NCBI GenBank assembly: GCA_013397115.1
Contig: VWZW01006278.1
Location: 310,001 to 374,000, forward strand
From: Edolisoma coerulescens
Taxonomy: Eukaryota; Chordata; Aves; Passeriformes; Campephagidae
DNA: 64,000 nucleotides
Direction: 5' to 3'
The translations under genes were made by a program, and so were the position numbers. Positions within the stretch are counted from its first letter, which is position 1. Each line of letters opens with the position of its first letter. The notes beneath the pieces were generated by a model. The model saw only the letters and a list, made by a program, of their open reading frames with translations. It was not told the origin of the DNA and made no database searches. Below, piece by piece: positions 42,001 through 55,000 of the stretch.

Positions 42001-45000
42001 AAAGCAGAGGCAGAAACGTGATTTTATTACATCTGAATACACTCCTTTTCCTGCTTAAAGATGACTTGTTTCCTACACGTTCGGTTGCGTTTTCCAGTGC
42101 AGAACTTTCTTCTTCCTATCTCTCTTGTATTGTGTCTGCCAGACTGGAGCCTAACTTCCAGCTGGGTTATCACCATTAGGACAATAACCACATGACCTTA
42201 GACTGTGCAGATCTGAACAACGGCCATCCAAGCTAAAACACAAAACGTGTTTGCCTTTTGAAGGACAGAGCAGGCATCTTCCCCCGGTGCCACCCTCGGG
42301 GCAGCCGTACTGAAGCACAGGAGCAGCGTCGGAGCTTCCGAGCGCCAGGGACCCACCCGCTTTCAGCAGATGAACACACGCAACACATAAAACAAATCTG
42401 AGCAGATAAAACACGGATGCATTGCCCTTCTACAGCAGTAGGAGTTAGACTCTTTATGTCCCCTATTTCATTTTTTATATTATTCCATAAAGGAGGTCTT
42501 AATCCACAACTGGAGCTCAGTACAGCAGTTTGGCTTGGAAATAATCCTGAAAAAACTTGTCTCCTAAAACCACGTAGAGAGACAACAGCTTGGCATAGAG
42601 CAGTACGCAATGAAACTGGACAGCCCAAAAGCTGTTCCCGTTCAATATTTTTTTCATTTATATAGTAAATTTTGCAATAGTTGTTCTTTTTTGATTTCAA
42701 ATTTCAGGATGACTAACTGGTATCGAAATTCCTGCCATATTAAATAATTTTGCATTAGATTTCAAGAACTGTGCAAATTCAAGTTTCAGATACAGTTATA
42801 TGAGCAACAGTTGTTTCACTGAAATAATTTATTTTATATACACAGCTGCAGTTCATTTAGGCAATAGAAAGGTCACAAATACTCTTACTGACACTTGATT
42901 TGACACATTTACTTTGATAGAAACCAAACACTACAAAAAGGAAGAATAATAATCATTAAGAACACATTTAAAGTAAGATTATTATTACAACTAAATTACA
43001 AATGATATAAATATTTGATTCTTGTATAATCCCTATGCATTCAACATTTCTAATCTTAGGAGTCCCGTTATGGCAGAAGAGGATGGCTTTTAAATTTAGT
43101 TTGTTCTTATTAGCATGGAAAGTGCCATTCAAAACTATCGAAGTTTAGAGACTATAAACTAAATTCTGATCTGATTATGAATTAACTAGAGTAGAACTGC
43201 ATCATACTATCACTGCTATGGTGCAGCTCTGGCACTTGAGTTTGCAGAGATGGTGCACTTCTGAAATTCTTAAGCCACACGGGCGGTTATCAACAGATAT
43301 TCTGTACACACCTCCAGTTAAAGGTGCAGGTTGTAAGAGAACTGACTGCACTTCTGTGCTGCAAGGAGAGAGCCATCTCCCATCTAAACTCCCATCCCTG
43401 TCTCTGGAGTTAGTGACACATTCAGAACAGATGAATGCGTTTTAGATAAAGATCGAAAAAGACCCAGAGGAGATCAAAAGCCAACTCAGCTGTACCTGCA
43501 CATTTCCCTGTCTCTCTCCTCCCTTCTCCACTGTTTCTCAACCAAGTGTTTGTTGGTGGCATCTTAGAACAACCAGATCCTGTATTTCTTATTTTGGACG
43601 GGAAATATATCAGTTCCATTTCCAATCCAATTCTGTGGACTTTTGAGAGTTCTATGAGTGTAAGGAAGTGCTTCTGTTTTAAAGTGACACACACATTTGA
43701 GTCAGGTATTATGAAGTTCTTCCCCATTTTCTAAATATTTTGATGTTTGATTAGACCTTGCTTATTCTTCCGTTTAAAACAATCCTTTCATTTTTGAGAG
43801 AGGACCCAGTTTCAGGTTTTACTTTTTTCCAAGTGTCTGGAAACATTTGTAATCTCATGTGCAATTCTGTTTCTTCAAGAGCTTTTTGTAAATAATATGA
43901 AAATCTCAATATACCTTTAATTCTGCGAAAAAGTTCACTTCTGTTGCTCTGTGATGTATGTTAAAGTATAATTTTCTTCATACCATTTCATTAGACCAGA
44001 CAAATCACAGCAGACACTTTCCTTTGTTACTTACAGGTCACACATTTGCTGTAGAATATGACACTTAATCTGTTCCTTCTATTTCCAGCTATTCCTATCA
44101 ATTCTGAACCCAACAAGACACTTTATTGTTCCATATAATTTCTTTCATAACTTGCAAAAAGCTGCCAAAATACAGATAGCTTAAACATACTTATCTGCTC
44201 AAACGTTAAGTGAGATGGGTGAAAAAATCTTCACATGCCTGTATTGAAGACACATTGCAGAGAAAAAAAAATGTCCAGCATGGAGGATGGTGCCAAGCTC
44301 AGCAAGTTAAACGGTGGAAATAGGCCAAGAATAGCATTTGGAATTTCTGTTTTATTACATATAGAGTATACTCTTTTCTGTTAAATAAACTATAATCAGT
44401 TGGAATTTCACACAAGTAATATGACACATTTTCATCATTTTTGTATTTATCGAACGAGTACAGCAAAGGAGCAAAATGTTGGCTTCAGTAAAATCTATGA
44501 ATTACACAGGCCCTCCTTTTGAATAGCATCCTTTTGGGTTGTGTTTTCAACAGAAATGTTTCTAGTCAAAGTTTGTTTTGATATCCTAGATTTTAACAAC
44601 AGGCTTCTCAAGTATCTGAATATTTGGAATTGCTCTGTAATTACTCTGTATTTATTGACACAGGATAGATTCTTGTGGGCTGGCTTTGTGTGGCTGCATA
44701 TGAAAGTGCAGCTTTAGCGCCTAAATTAACTGTGAAGCATTGCTTCAGTTTACAGAAATCCAAAGATTACAGCTCATCATTATTTATTTACCTCTGGAAC
44801 AGGAAAAGCCATTACTGCAAGGTCCCTCACGCCTTCTGAAGGTGCTGTGCTCCTATCTGAAGTTCAGGGTTCCATGGCCTGAGCCACAGTTTTACACAGC
44901 ACAGAGATGGCCACGAGTGCTTAAATCTCCTCTTAAACAGACACCTGACGTCCCACAAGGAAGGGAGGAAGACACAAATTATTTAATTATAAAACACTGC

Positions 45001-45851
45001 CTTCAATTCTGTTTCATGATTAATAAATCTTATCATACATACTTATTTAAAAATATATTTTGAAATGCTACATATGAACTGAGAATAACATTGGTTCATT
45101 TACCACCATATTGAGTAGTAATGGTTTTAGAACAAGGAAGTTTTAAATTAATTGGTGAAGCTAGCATAGCTTTTCAAATATAAATAAGTATTTTAAAACA
45201 CCTTAGTGATGTTCAGATATTTTAAACCAAAATAAAGTAAAAATTGCATACTGGCAGTCATAGCTGCCCCAATGGTGCTTGCATTTCCTGCACTGCTCCA
45301 TGACTGTAGTACAAAATGGCTGCTTACACCCACACAAATGGAATTCTGGGGCAGGGGCAACACGTTCAGTTCTGTGAGCGTGATTACTTTATTGCACATG
45401 TCACATGAATCAGAGACTGCAGATATCCCAGTCAAAACACCTTCTAGATCTAGACACCTAATGATTTGGAGACTCTGCAATGAACATTTTGTACTATAAG
45501 CTTTTAAAGGAAACCACTCCATCAGCTTCACTTATGAATTATTTGTGCAAAAGTACAGTATTTCATAAATAAACTTTACCCAAATATTACAGAAAAAAGC
45601 TTTGAGACACATGAAATATAAATACAGCGACAGCTGAGCTGTAAAATTAATTTAGGTATATACAGTATTACACTCCCCAGTTCTTCTCCCAGATGTACAT
45701 TTAACCTCCCTGAGTCCTTTTCCATACTTAGCGACACGACGCATTCCCAGATGCTTACTCAGTAACAGCCACGGTAGCTTCAGCATTAGAGAAAAGGGTG
45801 GAAAAGAGCACATCCACGTGCACTCCCTGTCACCTGCCAGGGGTTTTAAGC
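42001..45851 (-). other. MIGA1 3'UTR and MIGA1-NEXN spacer
   Basis: Sequence between the NEXN promoter region and the MIGA1 stop. Minus-strand AATAAA hexamers (45388-45393, 44783-44788 and others) are candidate MIGA1 poly(A) signals, with none clearly best. No gene, repeat family or RNA was recognised. Confidence 0.6.
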
Positions 45852-46070
45852 TTACTGTACTTTTGCTTCTAGAAGCCCACTGGCCATGACAGGCCCGTGG
45901 CCACTCACACAAGCCCCGACGTGTCTCAGGGAGTCTGCCCCAAGATAGGCCAGCAGCAGCTCCGTGTGGCGGATCAGCAGCTGTGTGAGGTCTTCAGCCA
46001 GGCTCTCCATAGTTGAGTATCTCACCTTTTCAAAATCAAAAATGTCTTTGAGGAAGAAAAGCACTTGATC
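45852..46070 (-). CDS. MIGA1: MIGA1 last coding exon
   Basis: The acceptor CCCACTAG (ends 46071) sits after a T/C-rich tract. Seventy-two codons (residues 262-333) start DQVLFFLKDIFDFEKVRY, run through LLIRHTELLLAYLGADSL and end LLEAKVQ, with stop TGA/TAA-class codon at 45854-45852. Confidence 0.95.
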   Translation of the reverse strand, partial: DQVLFFLKDIFDFEKVRYSTMESLAEDLTQLLIRHTELLLAYLGADSLRHVGACVSGHGPVMASGLLEAKVQ

Positions 46071-49000
46071 CTAGTGGGGGGGAAAAAAAAAAAGGAAAAA
46101 CTTGTATTCAGTTACAAGAAGGAAAAAAAGTATGCAATGCTAACAGCTCTTTCTTTAACATGTTCCCTAAAAGCATCCAATTATGTATTATTTTGGTGCT
46201 GAGACAGAAGTGTGCTAAAACAGCCTTTGCAAAACAGTTCTAGGCTTAAAACATTTCTATGAAATTACTTATTTCTCATGGTTTCTTACCGTTAGCCTTA
46301 ATTTTAGGAAAATGCAAATGTATGTTAATAAAAAAGCTCTTCATTTATTTTAATCAGAAAGAATTTTTTTTTAATTTAGAAAAGTGGTATTAAAAAAAAG
46401 TTGCAAACCTTGAAGAAGCAGCATAGGTCATACAGGGAATTTCTAGGGCCCAAAAAGCCCCAGGCCAAAACAGGGCTGATATGTTCACATATAGCATAGA
46501 AATGTGCAAAAAATCCATCAGGCACCTAGTGATGTAAAAATTGTAGACAAAAGTTAAGACAGTAAGTTTAGTATAAAGCTCTACTACTTAGCATTAAGTC
46601 TTCATAAAATCCTAACACTTCTGTCCTTGGTCTAATAAAATCCTCCAAAGGTAAGGTGCTGTAGCACAGAGGATTTCTGAGTTCCTGTACAGAGAGGCCA
46701 GGATGCAGAAGGGGCTGAGGGGAGGCTGCAGCAGAATTCCTGCTGCTGCTGGGGAACACGGTGCTTCAGGCAGGTAACGGGGCAGGACTGGATTGATGGG
46801 TGATTCAGGGGTGGGGATCATGCAGGGAGATGGGGCTGAGAATCCCAGCACAAGCAGGTGAGATCCAAGACTCATGACCTTGGTGTGCAAAAGTCTGAGA
46901 CCTGTGAGTGGGGCGGGAAGTCAGAGAAGTGAATGACACCACCACTGACTGCACTAAACTGGGTTGAAAATCTTTCAGTTAAGACTTTTTGCTAAAAAAC
47001 AGGTATTAGGGCCCCAGGAGCTAAACTTCTACAACTGGCAAACCTCTTGTCTAATCTAACAAGCCAACAGGACTGAGGGTTGATCACTCATTTATCTTGC
47101 CAAAGCTGCAATAAGAACTTAGAATTCTTAGGAGACAATCAACATCTTTGTTCCATACAATTTGAAGGGCAACTTACCTTCATTTGCTGTCTTTTTTGCT
47201 TCAGTACTGACCAACAGCTTGAAGCCACAGCCTAATTTTAAAAACAAAAAAAAAAAGCAAGCCCCAAATCATTTTCCATCCCAAAAGAATTCATCTGCAG
47301 AATACTGTACTTCTATATTCTGTATTTTTGGGACATGTATTTTCTTCAGTTTCAATCCTGTGATAACACAAAGTTTAAAACTATAAAACAGCAGCTGATA
47401 TAAATAACTAAATTTATATGTAGTTCATACTTGCTATTTCAGATCCATCTTTGCAACATTTTTGTTAGTTAAATTCAAATGTAATTTGGCATCCTTGACT
47501 GCTTTTACAGCTAGCACAGTTAGCAACACTCATTGGGTTTAAGTGAGGACCAGTCTCATATACTAAAGTGTGTGCTCAAGCATAAGTAACTATTTTAGAT
47601 ATTAAGTGGCATGTGAACACACTGAAATGTACTTTTTCATTTTAGCAAAAACATTCTTGCAATAGCTTCAGATCCAGCTATGGAGTTTTGTCCAAATATG
47701 GACCTGTGAAATACAATATACCAATATCAGTTCTGGGCTCTTTCCCCTCCTAGCCTCTAACTATCCTCATCTGACCCTCCCTCAGTACTGCAAAGAGAGT
47801 TTAATACAGACAAAGCCCAATGTAACCATATAATAACAAAAATATACGCATGTTACCTTTTTTTTTTCCTTTTTTTTTTTTCCTCTGGAGGGGATATTTC
47901 AATTGAAAAACAAAAATAAAAGGAAAACTGGAAGTCTACAGATAAAAGTGGATGAAATGACAGTAGTTTCTGTACCAGCTGACCATGGCAGTAGCCTGTG
48001 TCTCTAACACAGGGACAAGATTTATTTGGCAAATAAACAGGCACATATGAAAAACCATGAATTGTAATCAACAGTTGACTGCCTGTACTGTATTAATTTA
48101 CCTTTGTTTCCTTGCAACTCTGTCCCTTATTGCTAAATCTCTGGTCTATGAACCAAAACCTGGATCTGATGTCTTAAGATGTGGCTAACAGAAACTTCCT
48201 TTCTAAAATTCTACTTCCTCAGAGAAAGGAAGGACAAGTTAAAGTATTTTCTCCAATACACTCAATCATTCTCTGTTTTAGGCCCAGACTTGTAACTTTT
48301 AAATTGCTATTATGAAAAACCTGATAATACAATCTGTTAAATTTTTTTGAGGAAGATCTCAGGTACATACTCAGTACATTGCAATGTACTCCACATCAAT
48401 TAGTATGGTAATTACACATGAATACTTACTGTTTCTTTAAAAGAGGAATTTAACCAGCGGTTCTTTACTACATTCTGTATAGATATTGGCGGATTTTCTA
48501 AATCTTCAAATGAATCCATTAATATGAAGTCCAGAACAACATCATAAAAATTCAGATTTTTCACCTATATTAAATGAGAACACGATCTAAGTAACCTAGT
48601 TTCTCTTTCAGCAGTGGAATTCAGCATGCACCATACTGTAATGCTGTATTAACACGCAGATTTGTAATTGTTTTTAATGAATATTAAAAATATTTTGTCA
48701 CTAAAGGAGAAGTTAAAAAAAAAGTGTGGTTTCTGGTACTAAACTAGTGAATGCCATTTCTCTAAATCAGCAATATAAACAATAAAGAGTCGCCTTTCCC
48801 ACAATTCTGAACTGTAAAAATTTATTTTTAGATCCTATGGCATCAGTAAGGGTAAAAGCACTTTTCAGAAATGCAACTCACTCCTCTAGCAGCAAGTTCC
48901 ATTTCGGTATTATCCCAGTGATCTGTTTGTTCCAAAAAATATATCATTTCATCAAAGACGTCTTCAAATTTTTTTGGATTCTGTAAAGTAAAAGCAATGA

Positions 49001-52000
49001 CTATCAGGCAAATGTAAAAAGAGATATGGTTTATTTTCCTTGGACAGTGAAGTCTGGTAGAAGTTACATAAACAACAAAACAATGGTAAAAATATGCTTT
49101 TACCTTTCGTGCTTTCACAATTAAAGCAGATAAAATTTTTCTCCCACTTTCTGCAAGAAATATTCTGTTTGCTGTTTCTGAAAGAATTATCTAGAAAAGG
49201 GTTCAGAAAATATAGACATGTTCATTCACAGGTTATACTAAGCAACCTTAAACATTTCAATCAAATTTCATATAATTATCACCTCTAGTATAGTTGGCAA
49301 GTTCCTAATAAGCCTTGGGTGCAAAGGTTCCAAAGCTAATCATAAAATTGGGACTCTTCTGCAAATACATCTCATTTTAGAATTACAAAAATGTAAAAGC
49401 AACAAGAAAACATTTAAATACAGATTACCTTATAAAAATGCTTGCACAAAGAGTAACATTCCATTTCAATGCCATGTACTTTAGTTTAGGCTTAGCAAGA
49501 CAGACAAATCACTCCTCACTGTTTACCTGAAAAGCTTGTCGAATGCAGTGAAGCTTAGCAAGGAAGTCACTGTCTCCTAAACATTCAAACATTTCAGTCC
49601 TATGTAAAACAGAAAAGTTTTTAAAGACCATTAAAAAAAAGAAGCACAAGAATATCCATCTGAGTCTAATTCCTAGAAAAAACACCTAGAACAAGTAACT
49701 TCTAAAAAGTCATTTCCAGATAGAATATTTAACTTTAATTCTTGCTTTTTCTGGAAAGAATTAAATAGACATAAATCAATACCTTAACACCCGTGAATAA
49801 ATTTTGCCTTCTTCTGCCAAGTGCATGGCTTCTTCATACAAGGGGCAGTGGCAAAGGGAATCCAGACCATATGAGCTACGAATCTCTCTGTGCTCTGAAA
49901 GCTGAAAAAAAAATTTTTTTGAAGTTCATTAAAGAGCTTGCTGACAAAATTTTTGTAAAGCTAAAAAAGATTAAAGAAGTTTTCCTCATGTTCTACTGAA
50001 AGATTCATCCTTTTCTACATCTGCTTAAAACAAAGGGGTAACAATCAACAAGTGAACAGAACAGATACACCAGGTCATAAGACTTAACTTTGTAACTCTT
50101 AAAATCTGAAAGCTACAGTTTCAAGTTTCAAAACTTTAATTAATAAAATAAAGGCATCTTACTTTTGTGTTTAATTTGCCTAGCAAAGTTTTTGAATTCT
50201 CTAGTTAAATAAATCTAATGGGTTTCAAAGCTGTTAAACGAAAATAATTGCCAGGACACAAAGTACAGAACTATTACACCGTGCAAATCTTTAGGAAGCT
50301 GGAAATAGCAACATCCTCCCACCCCTGTTTTAGTTTCACTTGTAAATAAGTCTGCCAGTTACCAAAGCACTTTGTATAAACCATGAGCATTCAGCATTTT
50401 ATACTACAGGCTCCCCAAAAGGTTTTCATTCTTGGCACTTTTAATTCCATGGTTATCATATAAATAAACATGAACTTGTAGACATTTTTAAAGACAGAAA
50501 AAACAAACTCAGATCAATAAATCAAAGCATACAAATAATACAGAGAACTCCTGTTTACAGGGTATCATATTTAATTCACAAAACAATGTCTAGCTATAAG
50601 TTCACTACAAACATTACATCATATTATTAATGATCAGAAAAAAAAAATCTGATGTTTACACATCATTCAGTTTAGTTAATGACCAGAAAATTAATTCTNC
50701 CTGCATGGGGCAAACAAACCTGTGTTTCTAGGCTATTAAAACTGAGCATAGAAACATCTTTAAAGATAACTCTCAAGGTAACTGAACTATGTAAAAGGTT
50801 AACCTCTATCTTAGAATGATTTTAAAAAGTCATATTGAAATATTACTTTATGTTAAACCTCCATTAAAATTTTCAAGTAAATACATGCTGATCAGCTTTT
50901 CCTGTCACTGAGGCCACACAGCCAAGTGCTGGCTGAGACTCCATAAAACCACGAGTCCGTGGGATCCTAGTGTGCCTTCTCCACACACTCCAGCTGAGCC
51001 CACTGTGGCCACAAACGTTTGGCCAAGTCGGTTTTCCTGCTAAAGGAGAGTATAAACACTTGCCAGTCCCTGCTTTTGTCCATGGAAACATTTAAGCACA
51101 TGATTAAGTTCAAGGTTTCAGTACAGAGCTGCTGTTCTGAAGTGTCACACATTGTTAGATGATGTTTATTTGCTGGAACTTTCACTGGGGTTTTTTTAAT
51201 CACCCATACCAGTATCCTTTTACTGTTGGCAAATACATACAATTCCTTCCATAAATTGTCAGGTTCCATTTTAAATTGATTTGTTTGGCTAAAAGCACCT
51301 ACCAAAACCAAGCCAACCCCTCCCCTCCCCTCCCACATTTCTATAAAGATTTCTATAGGCTTCTTGAATTCAGACTCGAGTAACAAGACCACAGCTAGAG
51401 AATAAGTGAAGAGAACTTTTAAGGTCAACAAAATATACTTAAATGAGTAATGTTCACTTTCAGAATTCATCCAGTTTGAAAGTATTTCCATTCTAAAAGT
51501 ATGTGTTTGTTTATAAGTTGTTTTATTGGACGAACAGGGCAGAAAAGCTGAATTCCTGAAGGAGACCTACAGCTATTAAGACCAAAGATTTTTTTCAGTT
51601 TCAATATTAATCACAGCATCTAAATGTGTTTTGGATTTGCTAATTCAAAAAGCCCACCTGAAACTTTCTGTTCTTATTAAACAAAGAAAGCTACACAGCT
51701 TTTAACTGAAAATACACAGGATGCAATAATTTAACCAACTGGAAGCAGCAGGAATATATTGATTTATTTCTGATGTAAAACATCAATACACCCACACACA
51801 TATGTAAATACGTAGCGTAATAGCTAGAACAGGTATAAACAAGAAAAAGTGAAAAACCTTTACTCCAGAATTCCTTTTTCTATGTTACGGTTAAGGAAGT
51901 ATTAACTGTGGAACAATAAATACATATTTTCCAAAGTAAAGACCAAACCAGAGCACAGTACATATGCTGATATATTTCTTACCTGATCCAGCTATTACTG

Positions 52001-55000
52001 AAGCCATAAAACATTCCATTTACACCATTTCATTTGCAAATCATGAGAAGAAATAGGTAGTGAACACATATGCACTTTGTAAACAGCTGCTCCTCTCTTG
52101 GAGGTTATAATTTCTGTGGTAAAAGGGATTATATTAAGTTTTTACTAATGAACCTCAGGCAAATCACCTTTTGCAGATATTTAGGAAACTGACTGAGTGT
52201 GATTGAATTAGGACTGGTGATTTCTACAGTTAGATGCAGATAACCTTCATCTGCTGCCAGCACCTGAGCTGATGGCATCTTTATACATGAAGGTGGCTGA
52301 TCATTGCCTTTGTGGTCACAGATTAGCACAGGGACTGATACCCAGGAACTGGGTGAGGCCCTTGATTATATTTAGCTTTTTTTAAAAAATCCCAACAATT
52401 CCTCTCATGCTAACAGATGAAATAAAACAGCTGTGTTACTGCTGTGATGTGTATTATTGAGCTCAAATGAAGAAAGCAGTTAAATCAACCAGCTACAAAG
52501 CAGGAGAGAACTAACTGTTCTTCCCCTGAGAAGATGATTTTGATTACAGATTGAAGTTCCAACAAATAATATTTGCAAAGGGGGAGAAAATTCCTCTACC
52601 ACTGACTTCTCTTTGCATGCAAAAAGTGAAGGGGAGAAAAAGCAAACAAATTGAAAACCAGAAACTAAAAGGACCTCTTAAATTTAACTAGAAAAGGTGA
52701 TTCCAGACAAGCTCTGAAGTCACACCATTAATGCTCCTGGAGTCATCATGGAATTTCTTTTGATGCTTTCTAATATTTAAAAATATTTTTCTATATGAAT
52801 ATTTTATATGTAGACATAAACAGTATATAGATGTAACAATATATAGATGTAACATAGATTATTATGCTTTAAATGGTCTTTCAACCAGTAATGGCCATTC
52901 TTTGAGGTTAAATAAAGTGAAAGCTTGCCTATATTAACACCCTGCTTCAAAGTAAAATTAGTTGAAGATGATCTGTAAAGATACATCCACATTTCTAACA
53001 CAGAAGAGTTCAGCTATTAGGAAAATTCACAAATCATATTCAATGTTTAACAAGATGCAGAGCATACAACATTTCTTAGATAAGAACCTCCCAAGATGAC
53101 ACCAAAAGGAGAATGAACTCTTTGTTGTAAAAGTCTCTGAGGACTTGCTACCTTTGAGGAAAAAGGTGGGCAGAAAGGTTAGTTTTCAATTGGATGGCTC
53201 ACTATAAGTACCTCATATAAACTGCCATGTGTTCATGACATTTATTCAGGTACCTGCTTTTTATCCCACTACGTACCCCTAAGCACCACATAACTTTCCT
53301 CAACATGGCTTCAGTATGAATCAGAAGTTATGAGAAAGCTCCAGCATCCCACATCTTGGCATCACAGCTTGGACACTTTGAAAGCTCCCTGAGTCCTTTC
53401 CTGCCATTCTGTAGTGGTCACTTCTGTGCACAGCCGCTGCCACTTTGAGACCCTTCACACAGCTCTAGGGATGACAGGGAGCTCCATCACGGCTACCAAC
53501 AGTGCTGGCAGCTGCCAGGAACGCAGAGGCTTGTGATGATGGACCAGCTGTGCCAGCCCCTAAACGTCTGCTACTTCCTCAGTGTCATGGGAGGTACATG
53601 GTAATGTGAAAATGCAGACAAAGAAGAGATAAAAGATGATTGACACTATAGCAGCAATCTCATCTTTTAAGGCTTGCTTTCTATCCATTCAAGGCTCAAG
53701 AAAGAGAGATCAGACAGTGACCACTGCAAGGATGTTTATGATGACCTGTAGTGGATACCTAAGGTTATTATGTTGAAATAACATGTACATCTTCAAAACG
53801 CCAAACCTTGAAATTCTAATTTGTGTCTAAGCCCGCAGTGCTGCAGAGCAGCCTCTGAATATTACAGCATGGATATTGTTCAGATGCTAATCAGTCTTCT
53901 CAGGACAGTTCAGCTTTAGGGCTGTATCTGCAGTAAAGAGATGCTGAAATCATTGCTCTAAAGCACCAAACCTTTGCCACTTGCAATCGTTTTTAAGTCT
54001 GGGATTCCCTCACTGCTTTGGTTTAATGAACAGGCTCGGTACGCTTATTTGCCACCCACAAGTTGTTTCTTAATAAATAGAAAAAATTCTCAGCTGTGCA
54101 TCAAGACCTTGCTGACTACCAAAATAACCACCTACATGAATGTAACAAAAATAAACAATGCTAGACCTTTTAGGAATTCTTGCTTGCTTCCCCTAACAGA
54201 GAGGTCACTTTACTGGCACATTCAGAACTCCGCACATTCTGAGAAATTATGTTTACCCTATATTAAAAGAGTGGATAACGATCTCTTTAAAAGATAAAGA
54301 CATTCAGAGAAAAGATTTCCTTAAAACATGTAAGTAGCTTCAGGATGAAAGTGAAACATGTTTTAGGAGTTGGAAGATGTGATGGTGATTAGTAAATAAA
54401 ATGTTTGAGATGGCATTTTAACAAACTGAAAGGATGACGTGGTGTGTTCCACCTAAGGTCTGGAAGAAAACAGGAAGGCTGCTACTGATAAAAAGCAGCT
54501 AAGTCTTTATTCACAAGTCTAAAAAATCTCCCAAGCTTTGGACTGAGTTAACATTTTAACAAGGAAAGCAAAGTTTATTTGATAATAGACATAGACAGAT
54601 TCAGTACTAGTCAACATATGAAAATAAGACATGATAAATGCATGTGCACTGACAACGAAGAGGCAGCAACAAAGCTCACTGTCAGGCAGAGCAGGAAAGA
54701 GGTTCTGTCAGGAAGGTGGAAAAGAAGCCAGGGAAGAGAGGGCAGAGGCCTTTATCTGGCACACTCACTGCTGTATTGTTGCCAAAGGTGGCAGCTATTT
54801 TGATCACAGTAAATGGGAAAGCAAGACTATGAAAATCATACTAACCCTCATCAACACAAGCTGATGGCAGCCAGGCTCAAACGGGGAAGAAAATACCATT
54901 ATTTATCACAGTAGTAGTATTAATAACTTAATTAGGGCAAATAGTTGTGTTTACCATCCCTTCTGCAGTGCTTCTAGAGCCTAAGTGTGTTTAAGAATAA

